From: Candidatus Acidiferrales bacterium
GTDB taxonomy: Bacteria > Acidobacteriota > Terriglobia > Acidiferrales > UBA7541
Assembly: GCA_035934015.1 (NCBI GenBank)
Contig: DASYYH010000011.1
Coordinates: 310,001-374,000, forward strand
Reading direction: 5' to 3'
Length of the DNA: 64,000 bases
The position numbers and the translations under genes are program-made. This document shows, in pieces, positions 27,421 through 36,367 of the stretch; the stretch's first letter is position 1; each line of letters begins with the position of its first letter. The notes beneath the pieces were generated by a model that saw only the letters and a list, made by a program, of their open reading frames with translations, was not told the origin of the DNA and ran no database searches.

Positions 27421-28469
27421 CCGAGTTCGATCAGCTCCCGTTTAGCCTGCGTCAGATACTCAGCACCCGTTTCCGTCAAAACCACGTCATCCTCAATTCG
27501 GATGCCGCCCTGCCCCTCAAAATAGACCCCTGGCTCGAGGGTTACCACCATTCCCGTTCGCAGGATCGACTTATCCCCACGGCCTAGCCGAGGTATCTCA
27601 TGGACTTCCAGTCCAAGTCCATGTCCGGTGCTGTGGATAAACTTATCGCCTAGCCCAGCGCGCTGGAGAACCCGCCTAGCTGCTGCATCCACTTCTCCGC
27701 CACGCACGCCCGGCTTCAGCGCCAATCGCGCGGATTCCTGCGCTTCGAGTACGACCTTGTAGCGCCGCTTGATCTCCTTCGGCGCCCGCCCCACGAAAAC
27801 CGTCCGCGTCAGGTCACTCGAATAACCGCGGAGTATAGCACCCAGGTCAAAGACCACCAACTCGTTTTTCTTGATAGCCTTCCGGCTGGCGCGGGCGTGC
27901 GGCAAGGCCCCTCGCTCCCCCGATGCGACAATTAACTCAAAGGCGGCGCCCCAGGCCCCCCTGCGCCGCATACGGTACTCAATCTCAGCCGCCAGATCCG
28001 ACTCCCGCACTCCAACCTTTACCAGTGGCAATATATCGTTCCATGCCGCGCAAGCGATTCCTCCGGCCTCGCGGATAATCTGTATCTCTTCGGCATCCTT
28101 GATCGCACGCACCATCTCAATCCGGCCATCCCAGGCAAACCACTGTATCCTCTTCCCGGCCATCCCCTCGAGCGTGCGCTCTTGCATGACCGTGAGCCTA
28201 ACGGCCTCAAACCCAACTCGGCGCGCCCGGATGGCCTTTAATCGCTTTGCGGCGCCCGCCAGGAGCGAACCCCGGACAATCTGGACCTTGGCCGCGGCCA
28301 CTTCCTCTCTGACTTGGGTTGTGTAGCGAGTATCCGAAATGAGAGTGGCGTCGGAAGGGGTCACTACCAGAATCGCCGAACTACCAGAAAAGGAGGTTAA
28401 GTAGAAGACGTTCGGAAGATGGGTTACCACGAAGGCGTCGAGGCCCTCGGCACCCATCTGCTGCTGCAA
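27417..28469 (-). CDS. M24-family Xaa-Pro aminopeptidase/dipeptidase
   Basis: A pita-bread metallopeptidase of about 350 residues that likely removes N-terminal residues or cleaves X-Pro dipeptides with two metal ions. Metal-ligand segments are visible: [37 protein letters not shown] and G-I-R-I-E-D-D-V. The frame stays open upstream of the TTG at 28469 into the pilQ terminator (see findings), and the expected N-terminal helix R-L-S-L-L-Q-Q-Q lies partly before that codon, so the start is uncertain. An ATG at 28457 is also possible. It is upstream of accB by a 4-bp overlap. Confidence 0.85.
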   Translation of the reverse strand: MQQQMGAEGLDAFVVTHLPNVFYLTSFSGSSAILVVTPSDATLISDTRYTTQVREEVAAAKVQIVRGSLLAGAAKRLKAIRARRVGFEAVRLTVMQERTLEGMAGKRIQWFAWDGRIEMVRAIKDAEEIQIIREAGGIACAAWNDILPLVKVGVRESDLAAEIEYRMRRRGAWGAAFELIVASGERGALPHARASRKAIKKNELVVFDLGAILRGYSSDLTRTVFVGRAPKEIKRRYKVVLEAQESARLALKPGVRGGEVDAAARRVLQRAGLGDKFIHSTGHGLGLEVHEIPRLGRGDKSILRTGMVVTLEPGVYFEGQGGIRIEDDVVLTETGAEYLTQAKRELIELG

Positions 28470-28473
28470 AAGA

Positions 28474-28510
28474 GAAAGGCGGGTCGCTTGACTTACATGA
28501 CCCGCCTTTC
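28474..28510 (-). terminator. Intrinsic terminator of the pil operon
   Basis: A perfect 12-bp inverted repeat, GAAAGGCGGGTC (28474-28485) and GACCCGCCTTTC (28499-28510), is followed on the minus strand by TCTTTT. It begins 39 bases after the pilQ stop and ends about five bases before the annotated start of the M24 peptidase gene. Confidence 0.85.
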
Positions 28511-28549
28511 GAGATTCGATTGCCAGTCCCGAAATTCTTCCCTCCCGCG

Positions 28550-31315
28550 CTACATGGGAAGGATACGAGGAGTAATGAAGAACAGCAACTCCGTTGTATT
28601 GACGGAGACTATTCGCTCCTGGAACAGATGCCCGATGATCGGCAGGCTGCCCACGAACGGGACCTGGTTGATATTCGTTTGCTGGTTGGTGACAAACACA
28701 CCGCCAATCATGACCGTCGCACCGTCGTTCACGAGCACCTTCGTATCCTCCGCCTGGGTGTCAAGAGCGGGGATACCCTGAATTCGTGGAATCGAAGGAT
28801 CGATCTGCGTGTTCTCGACGTGGAGAGTCATGAAAATGGTGCCGTCCTTCGTAATTTGCGGGGTCACCTGCAGTTCGAGCACTGCGTCGACGAACTGCAC
28901 AGAAATCGTATTGTTGATAATCGTCTGAATCGGAATCTTGGTTCCTTGCTTAATCGTAACTTCCTGGTTGTTTTCAGCCACGATCTGCGGCTTGGAAAGC
29001 AGTTTACCAACGCCCTTGGACTCAGACGCGCTGATGATTTCATCCAGCGCGAAATTGGCCGAAGAGAACGCATATGATATGGCGCTCGTCGGTACGGCTG
29101 CTCCCAGGTTCGAAACCAGCGGCATCTGCACCGCCGTTGCACTGCTGCCTGAGGGGGCGGAAGTTCCTACAATGACCGGGGGCGCTGGAAGCGGTGGCAC
29201 GAAGCGGCTGATGGGGCTGGTGCCCACACTCGTCGCTCCACCAAAAAGGTTGCGTCCGTTTGTCGCGGAGCCAGCAAATCCGAACTGGTTGCCAATGTCC
29301 TGGGCGAAGTTGCGCTGCGCCTGAACGACTCGCGCCACGATCTCCACCTGCTGCGTCCGCTGATCAAGTTCACGGATCAAATTGTCAACTACAGGGAATA
29401 TGGTTGGAATGTCGCTGATAATCAGCGTGTTCGTGCGGTCGTCCGCGAGCACGTCGCCCCGCGGAGACAGGAACTTCTTGACTGTGCCGACCAAGTCAGA
29501 GGCTTTGGCGTAGCTAAGCACCTTGGTAGTCGTCACCAAATCCGCAGCTTCGACTTCCGCCTTCGCCAGTTCCTTGGCTTCGTCGGCCTCTTTCTTGATG
29601 GTTTCCTTGGTCGCTATCCGTAGAACGTTACCGTCGAGCTGTTTGTCCAAGTCGTTGTTCTTCATTACGATATCGAGCGCCTGATCCCACGGAACGTTGT
29701 CCAAAACCAAGGTTAGCGTGCCCTTCACGCTAGGATCCACGACTACGTTCAAACCGCTGATTTCATGAATCAACCGGAAGAAATCCTGCAAATCAACGTT
29801 CTTCAAATTCACCGAAATCGGCGCACCCGTGTATTTTTCTCCGCCCCCCTGAATGGGCTGTATCCCCGCGGGAGAATCGGTGGCTGCAGGCGAGGCGACA
29901 GCGTTTGGCTGTTGCGGCGTCGCGTCTGCGTTGGTAACCATCGCCGAAGGCACGACGGTCGGCGCGTTAGGGGCCGCACTCGCAGGCGCTGCTGGCTGTT
30001 GCGCTGGCGAGGCTACTGCTTGCGATGCCGCACTATCCGGCTTCGCGGCATCCTGCGCCGTTGCCGTTTCAGTTGAATTGCTTGGCGAGGCCGCGGCATT
30101 TGGCTGCTGCGGCGCCGGATTTGTGCTGGGAGCCATCGCCGGAGACACAGGCGGAGCCGCTGGCTGTTGCGCTGGCGAGGCTGTCGCTTGCGATGCCGCA
30201 CTATCCGGCTTCGCGGCATCCTGCGCCGTTGCCGTTTCAGTTGAATTGCTTGGCGAGGCCGCTGTTGGAGATACAGAGGGCTGAGCGGGCTGGGTTGCTT
30301 CCGCTGGATTCGTTGTAGGATTGGCCGGTGAGCTTCCACTCTGGCCAGAATTCGAGTTTGTTTCAGGTTTTGCCGTGGCCGCTTGCGCCGAAGACGCATC
30401 AGAATCCGCAGCCTTTGCGGCGCTTTCCGAGGCCAGCGGCGGAACTGCAGCTGCTGGATCGCTCGATGGCGCTGGAGTTATAGCAGCCGGGGCGGCTGAT
30501 GGAACCGCGGAGGCCGCCTCGGGTTGGAAATCCACCGCGATGCCGCCGTCCACTTGCTTGACCTTATACGGCGCCGTATTGGAAAGGTCGATAACGATTC
30601 GCGCGACTTGAGGCGAGAACTGTCCTGCGCGTACATCGCGAATCGGTTCGACATTGCTCGAAATCTTGTGCGGCCCTGCCATGCGCGTGCCGGGGAAATC
30701 CAGCACAAGCCTGTCCGGCTTGCTCAATCGCAGTTCTTGATGGTTGAGTGAACCTGACCCCAACACCAAAACTTCCGCGGCATCATTGCTCTTGACGATA
30801 GAAATCTGCTTTATCGCAGACAGCGCGGCTGTTCCAGGGGCGTCGACGCCCTTCAGCGAGGTCGGCACAACACGCGGAGATTGATCAGCATTGGAACTCG
30901 CATCCGAGATCCCGCTTTTCGATACGATGATTTGCAATCCGTCCTGTCCCTGCCGGGTAATTTTGGGAGTAGCTCCGTCGCCGAGCAAAATCTCTAGCCG
31001 AGAAACGGTCTTGTCTCCATCCTGGTATTGCTCGAGCCTGTAGCTGCGCACAATGTCTGTGCCCAAAACCTCAGACGCATCCGCGGTCGACGCAGCCACG
31101 CCCTTCAGGTCAACATAGTAGAGGTCCGGGCTCGGATGATGAATCGTGTACTGGAACGGTCCACTGGCTTTAGCGTCGAGACGCACGACTCCTTGACCGA
31201 TTGCTGACGTCACATGCACCGTCGGGCTCGAATCCGCCCGGAGTGCGCTTGTCGGAATCAGGAGGCTCGCCGCCGTGAGGCAGGCAAGCCCAAACGGCTG
31301 CCAAATCTTGCTCAT
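28550..31315 (-). CDS. pilQ: Type IV pilus secretin PilQ
   Basis: A 921-residue outer-membrane secretin through which the pilus fibre passes. A signal peptide (about 1-27) precedes two AMIN-type peptidoglycan-binding regions (about 30-135 and 165-270). A long Ala/Pro/Ser/Thr-rich linker (about 270-490) contains a duplicated block. An STN/N0 domain begins at I-S-V-N-L-K-N-V-D-L-Q-D-F-F, then an N1 domain, and the C-terminal secretin pore ends with V-P-F-V-G-S-L-P-I-I-G-H-L-F and T-E-L-L-F-F-I-T-P-R-I. The linker is unusually long for PilQ. Its start overlaps the pilP stop by four bases. A terminator follows. Confidence 0.95.
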   Translation of the reverse strand: MSKIWQPFGLACLTAASLLIPTSALRADSSPTVHVTSAIGQGVVRLDAKASGPFQYTIHHPSPDLYYVDLKGVAASTADASEVLGTDIVRSYRLEQYQDGDKTVSRLEILLGDGATPKITRQGQDGLQIIVSKSGISDASSNADQSPRVVPTSLKGVDAPGTAALSAIKQISIVKSNDAAEVLVLGSGSLNHQELRLSKPDRLVLDFPGTRMAGPHKISSNVEPIRDVRAGQFSPQVARIVIDLSNTAPYKVKQVDGGIAVDFQPEAASAVPSAAPAAITPAPSSDPAAAVPPLASESAAKAADSDASSAQAATAKPETNSNSGQSGSSPANPTTNPAEATQPAQPSVSPTAASPSNSTETATAQDAAKPDSAASQATASPAQQPAAPPVSPAMAPSTNPAPQQPNAAASPSNSTETATAQDAAKPDSAASQAVASPAQQPAAPASAAPNAPTVVPSAMVTNADATPQQPNAVASPAATDSPAGIQPIQGGGEKYTGAPISVNLKNVDLQDFFRLIHEISGLNVVVDPSVKGTLTLVLDNVPWDQALDIVMKNNDLDKQLDGNVLRIATKETIKKEADEAKELAKAEVEAADLVTTTKVLSYAKASDLVGTVKKFLSPRGDVLADDRTNTLIISDIPTIFPVVDNLIRELDQRTQQVEIVARVVQAQRNFAQDIGNQFGFAGSATNGRNLFGGATSVGTSPISRFVPPLPAPPVIVGTSAPSGSSATAVQMPLVSNLGAAVPTSAISYAFSSANFALDEIISASESKGVGKLLSKPQIVAENNQEVTIKQGTKIPIQTIINNTISVQFVDAVLELQVTPQITKDGTIFMTLHVENTQIDPSIPRIQGIPALDTQAEDTKVLVNDGATVMIGGVFVTNQQTNINQVPFVGSLPIIGHLFQERIVSVNTTELLFFITPRILPM
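29991..30261 (-). repeat. 103-bp direct repeat inside pilQ linker
   Basis: Two copies, 29991-30093 and 30159-30261, start 168 bp apart and are almost identical (about two mismatched positions). They encode the same Ser/Thr/Ala/Pro-rich block of the PilQ linker. Their recent-looking identity suggests tandem duplication or ongoing repeat expansion. Confidence 0.85.
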
Positions 31316-31989
31316 TGCTCGTCTCCTGCAATCGGGTAGAGTCGTTTGGTCACTTCGCGTTGCACCACCCTGCCAAACGCGTCTTTGCTTTCCTGCTGGA
31401 ACGTAATTTGCCCAAGCTCGATTTTTTCCACTACACCGTCGAAAATATGGTCTCCGGTGTGGAGAAAATAGACGTGATCCTCGGGGTTCGCCACTACGGC
31501 GACAAAACTATCCGAAGTCCTTACCATCCCTTGGAGCCGCATCGTGGCTACCTGCAAACCGGCGATTCCGGGCGGCAGATTCCCGCGTCCCGCACCAGGC
31601 TCGGAGGTCTTCACCAATGGCGCAAAGGGGTCCCGGGTATGCATGGCCTCTTCCACGGCCACAGGCGGCGGAGGGGGCAAAGGAGCTACAATTTGAGGTG
31701 TTTGTGGCGCAGCCACGACCTTAGCGGGCAGCGGCTTCTTGGGCTGAGCTTTGGTCTCGACTCTCTTCGCCGGCGCACTCTTCCCAAGGCTGACTTTCTT
31801 TCTTACGATCGGTCGCGATGTCCGCTTTTGGGTCACCTGCATCCCAGAACTCGTCTTCGTGGCAGGAGTTTTCGAGGCCTGAGGCTTCGCCGGAGTTCTC
31901 GGGACTTGCTGCGACCCTGCCATGGATGCGCACAACAGCAGCAGCGCAAGAAGCGTAACGAATCTCATAAATGGTTGCAGGCGTTTCAT
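31312..31989 (-). CDS. pilP: Type IV pilus assembly protein PilP
   Basis: A 225-residue protein that links the inner-membrane PilMNO complex to PilQ. An N-terminal hydrophobic signal/anchor (F-V-T-L-L-A-L-L-L-L-C-A-S-M) is followed by a Lys/Pro/Ala-rich linker (about 25-110) and a C-terminal beta domain with T-R-D-P-F-A-P-L, the PilP family hallmark, and L-Q-G-M-V-R and V-Y-F-L-H-T-G-D segments. ATG 31989 has an AAGGA Shine-Dalgarno; an ATG at 32004 is an alternative. The signal-region cysteine may be a lipidation site as in other PilP proteins, although a clear lipobox is not seen. Confidence 0.88.
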   Translation of the reverse strand: MKRLQPFMRFVTLLALLLLCASMAGSQQVPRTPAKPQASKTPATKTSSGMQVTQKRTSRPIVRKKVSLGKSAPAKRVETKAQPKKPLPAKVVAAPQTPQIVAPLPPPPPVAVEEAMHTRDPFAPLVKTSEPGAGRGNLPPGIAGLQVATMRLQGMVRTSDSFVAVVANPEDHVYFLHTGDHIFDGVVEKIELGQITFQQESKDAFGRVVQREVTKRLYPIAGDEQ

Positions 31990-32009
31990 GTGTCCTTGTC
32001 CCATTCCAC

Positions 32010-32678
32010 TTAGTGATTCCCGGCCATCGGTGCGCTCGGCGCCTTACCGCCAGCTGCGCTGCCGGAACCCGATGCCGTACCGTCCGTCGAGTTTGTGAAA
32101 AATGTCGTAATTGTGAATTGAGCCGTTACTGTCGTGCCCGGTGTAGTCCGAAATTGTGTGGAAGCGCCCCCGTTCTGGCTCACTTGGGACAGCTTCATGT
32201 CTCCCACATTGATGATCCGAGAGAGGCGCCCAAGCCGCGTGAAAAAATCAAGAAGAGCGAAATAGGGGCCGTCAACCGTGAGCTTGAACGGCATGGCGTA
32301 ATGGTATTGCTGCGACACGACCGGTTGCGTTTCGATCTTGCGGATCATGACTCCTGAGGCGCTCGCTGCGGTTTGCACCATAATGATGAATTGATCGACT
32401 TCTTTGTTTTCAGGCACAATTGCCTGCAGCGTCTCCAGTTGTTTCTGCAGTGCCGTCATCTCTCCCTGCAACTCAACCCGTCGCTGTTGGTACACGCGCA
32501 GCGATTGCACATTCGCATCGAGAGGTTTCAATCTTGCGTTGGCATCGTCCACAGCCACACGTTCCGCTTGCACTGGCGAAAACGGCATGTATAAGCCGGC
32601 GAGGACCAGCACGATCGCCAGCGCCAAGAACACCAGAGCTTGAATTGGCCACGCCATTTCCTTGAAAGAAGTCGCCAT
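32010..32678 (-). CDS. pilO: Type IV pilus inner-membrane protein PilO
   Basis: A 222-residue bitopic inner-membrane protein. One membrane helix (A-L-V-F-L-A-L-A-I-V-L-V-L-A-G-L) is followed by a periplasmic coiled coil (D-A-N-A-R-L-K-P-L..Q-L-E-T-L-Q-A-I-V-P) and a ferredoxin-like domain containing P-F-K-L-T-V-D-G-P-Y-F-A-L-L-D-F-F-T-R-L-G-R-L-S-R-I, the PilO signature. It forms heterodimers with PilN and anchors the alignment complex. The start lies 2 bp after the pilN stop. The C-terminus ends in a Gly/Ser/Ala-rich tail. Confidence 0.93.
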   Translation of the reverse strand: MATSFKEMAWPIQALVFLALAIVLVLAGLYMPFSPVQAERVAVDDANARLKPLDANVQSLRVYQQRRVELQGEMTALQKQLETLQAIVPENKEVDQFIIMVQTAASASGVMIRKIETQPVVSQQYHYAMPFKLTVDGPYFALLDFFTRLGRLSRIINVGDMKLSQVSQNGGASTQFRTTPGTTVTAQFTITTFFTNSTDGTASGSGSAAGGKAPSAPMAGNH

Positions 32679-32680
32679 GA

Positions 32681-33307
32681 TTAGCTCTTCCCCGGCCGTG
32701 CTGCTGCCGCAGGGGTTGTCGAAGCTCCCGCACCCGATTTCCCGGCCGCGTTCACGTTTGCCGTCATCGCAAACGCATATGTCTGAACGCCCTTGACGAT
32801 GTCATTCTCGGTCGCCGTCTTGATTTCAATCTGACCGAAATACCCTGACCGCTTCATCTGCGTGATGAAGTTCGCGATTGCTGTGATTGAAGCAGACTCG
32901 CCCGTGATATTCAGAGAATCCCCGTTGCGCTCAAGTTCTGTCAGCCACAATTGGTCGGATCGGCTAACGGTATTCGCGACCATTTGCAATAAATCCTGGC
33001 CACCGGAACGCCCGGCCTGCAACGCTTCAATCACGTTGATGCGCTGCTGCAGGACCGTTTTTTCCTTCTCGTAGGTTTCCACTTCGGTCTTGGTCTGTTG
33101 TAGTCTGGCTTGCTCCGCTTGCAGACTCGCTATGCGCGCCTGAATACCGGTAAGTTCGGTTTCTTTTTGGTGGTACATCACATAGAGCACCACGCAGGCG
33201 AGCAATATGGAGGCTGCAAACAGCACCAGTCGCAGCGACGACTCCAGCGGAATCGTCGGCCCGGTTGTCTTCGGCCTTTCCTGACCGAGGAGGTTGATCC
33301 GAATCAT
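32681..33307 (-). CDS. pilN: Type IV pilus inner-membrane protein PilN
   Basis: A 208-residue bitopic protein beginning M-I-R-I-N-L-L-G, the conserved cytoplasmic tail that binds PilM (the canonical form is I-N-L-L-P). A membrane helix (L-V-L-F-A-A-S-I-L-L-A-C-V-V-L-Y-V-M-Y) and a periplasmic coiled coil (Q-A-R-I-A-S-L-Q-A-E-Q-A-R-L-Q-Q) follow, then a small alpha/beta domain. It works with PilO and PilM in the inner-membrane alignment complex. Its start overlaps the pilM stop by four bases. The C-terminus is a low-complexity Ala/Pro/Thr stretch. Confidence 0.93.
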   Translation of the reverse strand: MIRINLLGQERPKTTGPTIPLESSLRLVLFAASILLACVVLYVMYHQKETELTGIQARIASLQAEQARLQQTKTEVETYEKEKTVLQQRINVIEALQAGRSGGQDLLQMVANTVSRSDQLWLTELERNGDSLNITGESASITAIANFITQMKRSGYFGQIEIKTATENDIVKGVQTYAFAMTANVNAAGKSGAGASTTPAAAARPGKS

Positions 33308-34356
33308 GGGGTATCGAAGCTCCTCAGCGCCAAGCCGACCGCAATAGCCAGCCGCGGCGCCATCTCCCGAATTTTTTCTTCATCATGCCGCCCCGGATTC
33401 ACCACAATCTTCCGGAACGGGTAAAGCTCTTCGACCGGCATCCCAAATTCTTCCCGCAACAAATCCAAAAGGCCAGGCACACGTGCCGTTCCCCCCGCCA
33501 CTACGATCCGGCGAATGTTTTCGCCGCTGGCCGTAGCGCGGAAAAAGTCAAACGTCTTTTGAATTTCCAAAATCAAGATGTCCGATACCGAACGCAGGAT
33601 CGACGTCCGCTGCTCCTCAGTTATGCCCGGAACAGTTCCGCCCATCTTCAATCTCTCGGCGTCTTCGAAGTTCAGGTCGAGTTCCTTTTGGAGCGCGTCT
33701 GTGTACTGATTGCCACCCACCGAAACGTCGCGGGTGAATAACGGTGTCCAGCCGCGAATGATATTGATGTTCATCACGCTCGCGCCGATATTGAGCAGCG
33801 CCACTACCTGCGCCGGGTCAGGGTCGTAATTGATCTCGAAGCAGTTCTCCAGCGCAAAGGCGTCAATGTCCACAACCACGGGAGCCTTCCCCGCCTGCGC
33901 CAGCACGTTTGTGTGGTTTAGAATTTTGTCCTTTTTCACTGCCACCAGGAGAACGTCCATCTGGCTTTCCGTGGTTTCCAAAAGCTGGTGACTCAGGTTC
34001 ACGTCTGCAATGTCGAAGGGAATATGCTGGCTCGCTTCCGCCTGCACGCGATCGTAGAGCTCTTCCTCGGTCATCAACGGCATGGGCACGCGCTTCACGA
34101 TCACAGAGTGCCCGGAAACGGATGTGGCTACGTCCTTTATCTTGATCTTCTGCGTGTCAAAGATGGCGCTGATCCGTTCGGCGACAGCCGGCGCGTCCAT
34201 AATCGCGCCGTCCACTACGGTATCTTGCGCCAGCGGCTCAATCCCGAAGTTGATAAGCTCGTACCCCTGCTTCGTCTTCTTGAGTTCCACCGCTTTGACG
34301 GAGCTTGACCCGATATCCAGCCCGATCAGAGATTTCGATTTCCCCATCCCGAACAT
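33304..34356 (-). CDS. pilM: Type IV pilus actin-like ATPase PilM
   Basis: A 350-residue cytoplasmic protein with the actin/FtsA fold. The N-terminal phosphate loop L-I-G-L-D-I-G-S-S-S-V-K-A-V-E-L is typical of PilM. Later motifs are V-D-I-D-A-F-A-L-E-N, L-N-I-G-A-S (second phosphate loop) and V-V-A-G-G-T-A-R-V-P-G (adenosine loop). PilM binds the N-terminal tail of PilN and connects to the assembly ATPases. ATG 34356 is preferred to an upstream start at 34371. A promoter candidate with TTGACA lies about 170 bases upstream. Confidence 0.94.
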   Translation of the reverse strand: MFGMGKSKSLIGLDIGSSSVKAVELKKTKQGYELINFGIEPLAQDTVVDGAIMDAPAVAERISAIFDTQKIKIKDVATSVSGHSVIVKRVPMPLMTEEELYDRVQAEASQHIPFDIADVNLSHQLLETTESQMDVLLVAVKKDKILNHTNVLAQAGKAPVVVDIDAFALENCFEINYDPDPAQVVALLNIGASVMNINIIRGWTPLFTRDVSVGGNQYTDALQKELDLNFEDAERLKMGGTVPGITEEQRTSILRSVSDILILEIQKTFDFFRATASGENIRRIVVAGGTARVPGLLDLLREEFGMPVEELYPFRKIVVNPGRHDEEKIREMAPRLAIAVGLALRSFDTP

Positions 34357-34523
34357 CGTGTCGCCCCTCAATCAATGGCTTCTGCTGCCGCAGTCTCCAC
34401 AAGACCGCTCAATTCTCGCGGCCGCTAGAAGCAATTTTTCTTTGAAAGCCCCAATTACTGCTCGACCCACCCCGGTCTCATCGAGCAATCACCCATACTG
34501 AACTTACCAGTACTGCTGTACCC

Positions 34524-34552
34524 CTTATCCACTGCAGCGAATTCACTGTCAA
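34524..34552 (-). promoter_or_regulatory. Candidate promoter of the pil operon
   Basis: On the minus strand a perfect TTGACA (34552-34547), a 17-bp spacer and GATAAG (34529-34524, four of six to consensus). A palindrome CGAGCGATTCGCTCG lies immediately upstream of the -35 box at about 34554-34568 and could be an operator. The rest of 34372-34685 shows no gene. Confidence 0.5.
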
Positions 34553-34685
34553 GCGAGCGATTCGCTCGGTGTGCAGTTGGTAATGCCCGACAGTCACGAT
34601 TTAAATAGAGGAAAGAGAAGAAGTCTATGGACTTTCCCGAAGAGCGTGCGAAAAGTGAACCTGTTCTAGCGGACAGGATTTGCCA

Positions 34686-36152
34686 CTATGTTAGACGCGA
34701 AATGTCAATTCCCATAGTTTTCCACAGGGCGTCAACCCGCGACTTCGTCGCGTCGTCCATACGAATCTCATCCGGCCACGGCCGCGCAAATCCCTCCGCT
34801 GCCCATTTGCGCGTCGCGTCGATGCCCATCTTCGAACCAAAATCCTGCATGCGAGACGCGTGTTCTAGCGTATCCACCGGACCAAGTACGAATTCGATAT
34901 CGCGCTGCGGGTCAATCGCGCAAAGCGTCTTCCACAGAACTTCACGGCCGTTCTGAACATTCACGTCGTGATCCACCACGACCACGACCTTTGTAAACAT
35001 GGCCTGCCCCAACGACCAGATTGCGTTCATGATTTTCCGCGCATGGCCGGGGTACGATTTGCGGATAGAAACGAGCATCAGGTTTTGAAAAATACCTTCC
35101 GCCGGCATCGCCACATCCACAATCTCCGGGTATTGCATCTTCATTACGGGGAGGAATATGCGCTCGACCGCGTGTCCCATGAAAAAATCTTCCTGCGGTG
35201 GAGGGCCGACGATCGTCGTCAGATAGAGCGGGTCCTTGCGGTGGGTAATGCACGTAATGTGAAACACGGGGTACTCGCCTTCGAGCGAATAAAAACCGGT
35301 GTGGTCGCCAAAGGGGCCCTCTGTGCGCATCTCAGAAAGGTCTACGTACCCTTCCAGCACGATTTCTGCATTTGCTGGGACTTCCAGATCCACAGTCTCG
35401 CACGCAACCATCTCTACCGGAGACCTCCGCAGGAACCCCGAAAACATGAATTCGTCCAAATCAGGCGGCACGGGCAAGATGCCAGCCAGTGCCGTCGCCG
35501 GATCGGCGCCAATCGCCACGGCAACTTCCAGCCTTCCCTTTCCGTGGCGCGCTCGCGCACTCCGAAAGTGCTCGGCTCCATGCTTCTGGGTCTGCCAGTG
35601 CATTGCAGTCGTTCGCTCGTCGAAAACCTGCATGCGGTAACATCCGACGTTTCGCTTGCCTGTCTCCGGATTCTTCGTAATCACCATCGGCCAGGTGATA
35701 TATTTACCCCCGTCCTGCGGCCAGCATTTCAAAATTGGAAAATCTGAAAGCGAAAACTCATTCTTGAGAATTACTTCCTGGCATGGCCCCGATTTAACCG
35801 TCTTTGGAAAAAACGAGCCTAGTTCCGCTAACTTTGGGAGCATTTTCAGTTTGTCGAGGAAACCCTGCGGCGTCTGCACATCCAGAAACGACCGCACGCG
35901 ACTGGCAACTTCGTCTAAATTCTCCACCTCCAGAGCCAAATTCATTCGCCGCTCACTTCCAAGGAGGTTGATTACCACCGGTATGCGTGATCCCTTGGGG
36001 TTCTCAAAAAACAAGGCCGGACCGCCCGCTTTCGTCACGCGGTCGGTGATTTCTGTAATCTCCAGGACGGGGTCGACTTCAGCGGTGATCCGCTTCAGTT
36101 CGCCCTCTTTTTCGAGCCTGCCAAGGAAATCGCGCAAGTCGCGGTAAGCCAA
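34686..36152 (-). CDS. ubiD: UbiD-family (de)carboxylase
   Basis: A 488-residue enzyme of the prenylated-FMN-dependent UbiD family, which decarboxylates (hydroxy)aryl or alpha,beta-unsaturated acids; the namesake acts in ubiquinone synthesis. Motifs: Y-R-D-L-R-D-F-L-G-R-L-E at the start, G-C-Y-R-M-Q-V-F-D near the cofactor pocket, and a C-terminal V-V-V-V-D-H-D-V-N-V. The active-site segment E-G-P-F-G-D-H-T-G-F-Y is complete. The partner prenyltransferase UbiX is not in the window. Acidobacteriota often use menaquinone, so the substrate is open; mqn-pathway decarboxylation is one alternative. Confidence 0.88.
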   Translation of the reverse strand: MAYRDLRDFLGRLEKEGELKRITAEVDPVLEITEITDRVTKAGGPALFFENPKGSRIPVVINLLGSERRMNLALEVENLDEVASRVRSFLDVQTPQGFLDKLKMLPKLAELGSFFPKTVKSGPCQEVILKNEFSLSDFPILKCWPQDGGKYITWPMVITKNPETGKRNVGCYRMQVFDERTTAMHWQTQKHGAEHFRSARARHGKGRLEVAVAIGADPATALAGILPVPPDLDEFMFSGFLRRSPVEMVACETVDLEVPANAEIVLEGYVDLSEMRTEGPFGDHTGFYSLEGEYPVFHITCITHRKDPLYLTTIVGPPPQEDFFMGHAVERIFLPVMKMQYPEIVDVAMPAEGIFQNLMLVSIRKSYPGHARKIMNAIWSLGQAMFTKVVVVVDHDVNVQNGREVLWKTLCAIDPQRDIEFVLGPVDTLEHASRMQDFGSKMGIDATRKWAAEGFARPWPDEIRMDDATKSRVDALWKTMGIDISRLT

Positions 36153-36367
36153 CGTCCCTCCTCCAACTCAATAGGATGGCCAACTCAGGCTGCTCAATGT
36201 AGCATGGAGAAAGCTGGCGATGAAGGGAAGCCTCAGCTTGACGAAGATGAAACCCGGCACGCCTGCCTTGCGTCCTTACTTATGTAGTGTCCAGCGGAAA
36301 GACCTCTAATCTGCCAGGTTATTGGTATCGGCCGCGAGAATTCTAAATCGAGGAAATGAACTAACCC

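Noticed and set aside
30013-30399. Arg/Gln-rich 128-residue frame
   Set aside because: Shadow of the Ala/Pro-rich linker of pilQ, repeating because the coding repeat itself is duplicated.
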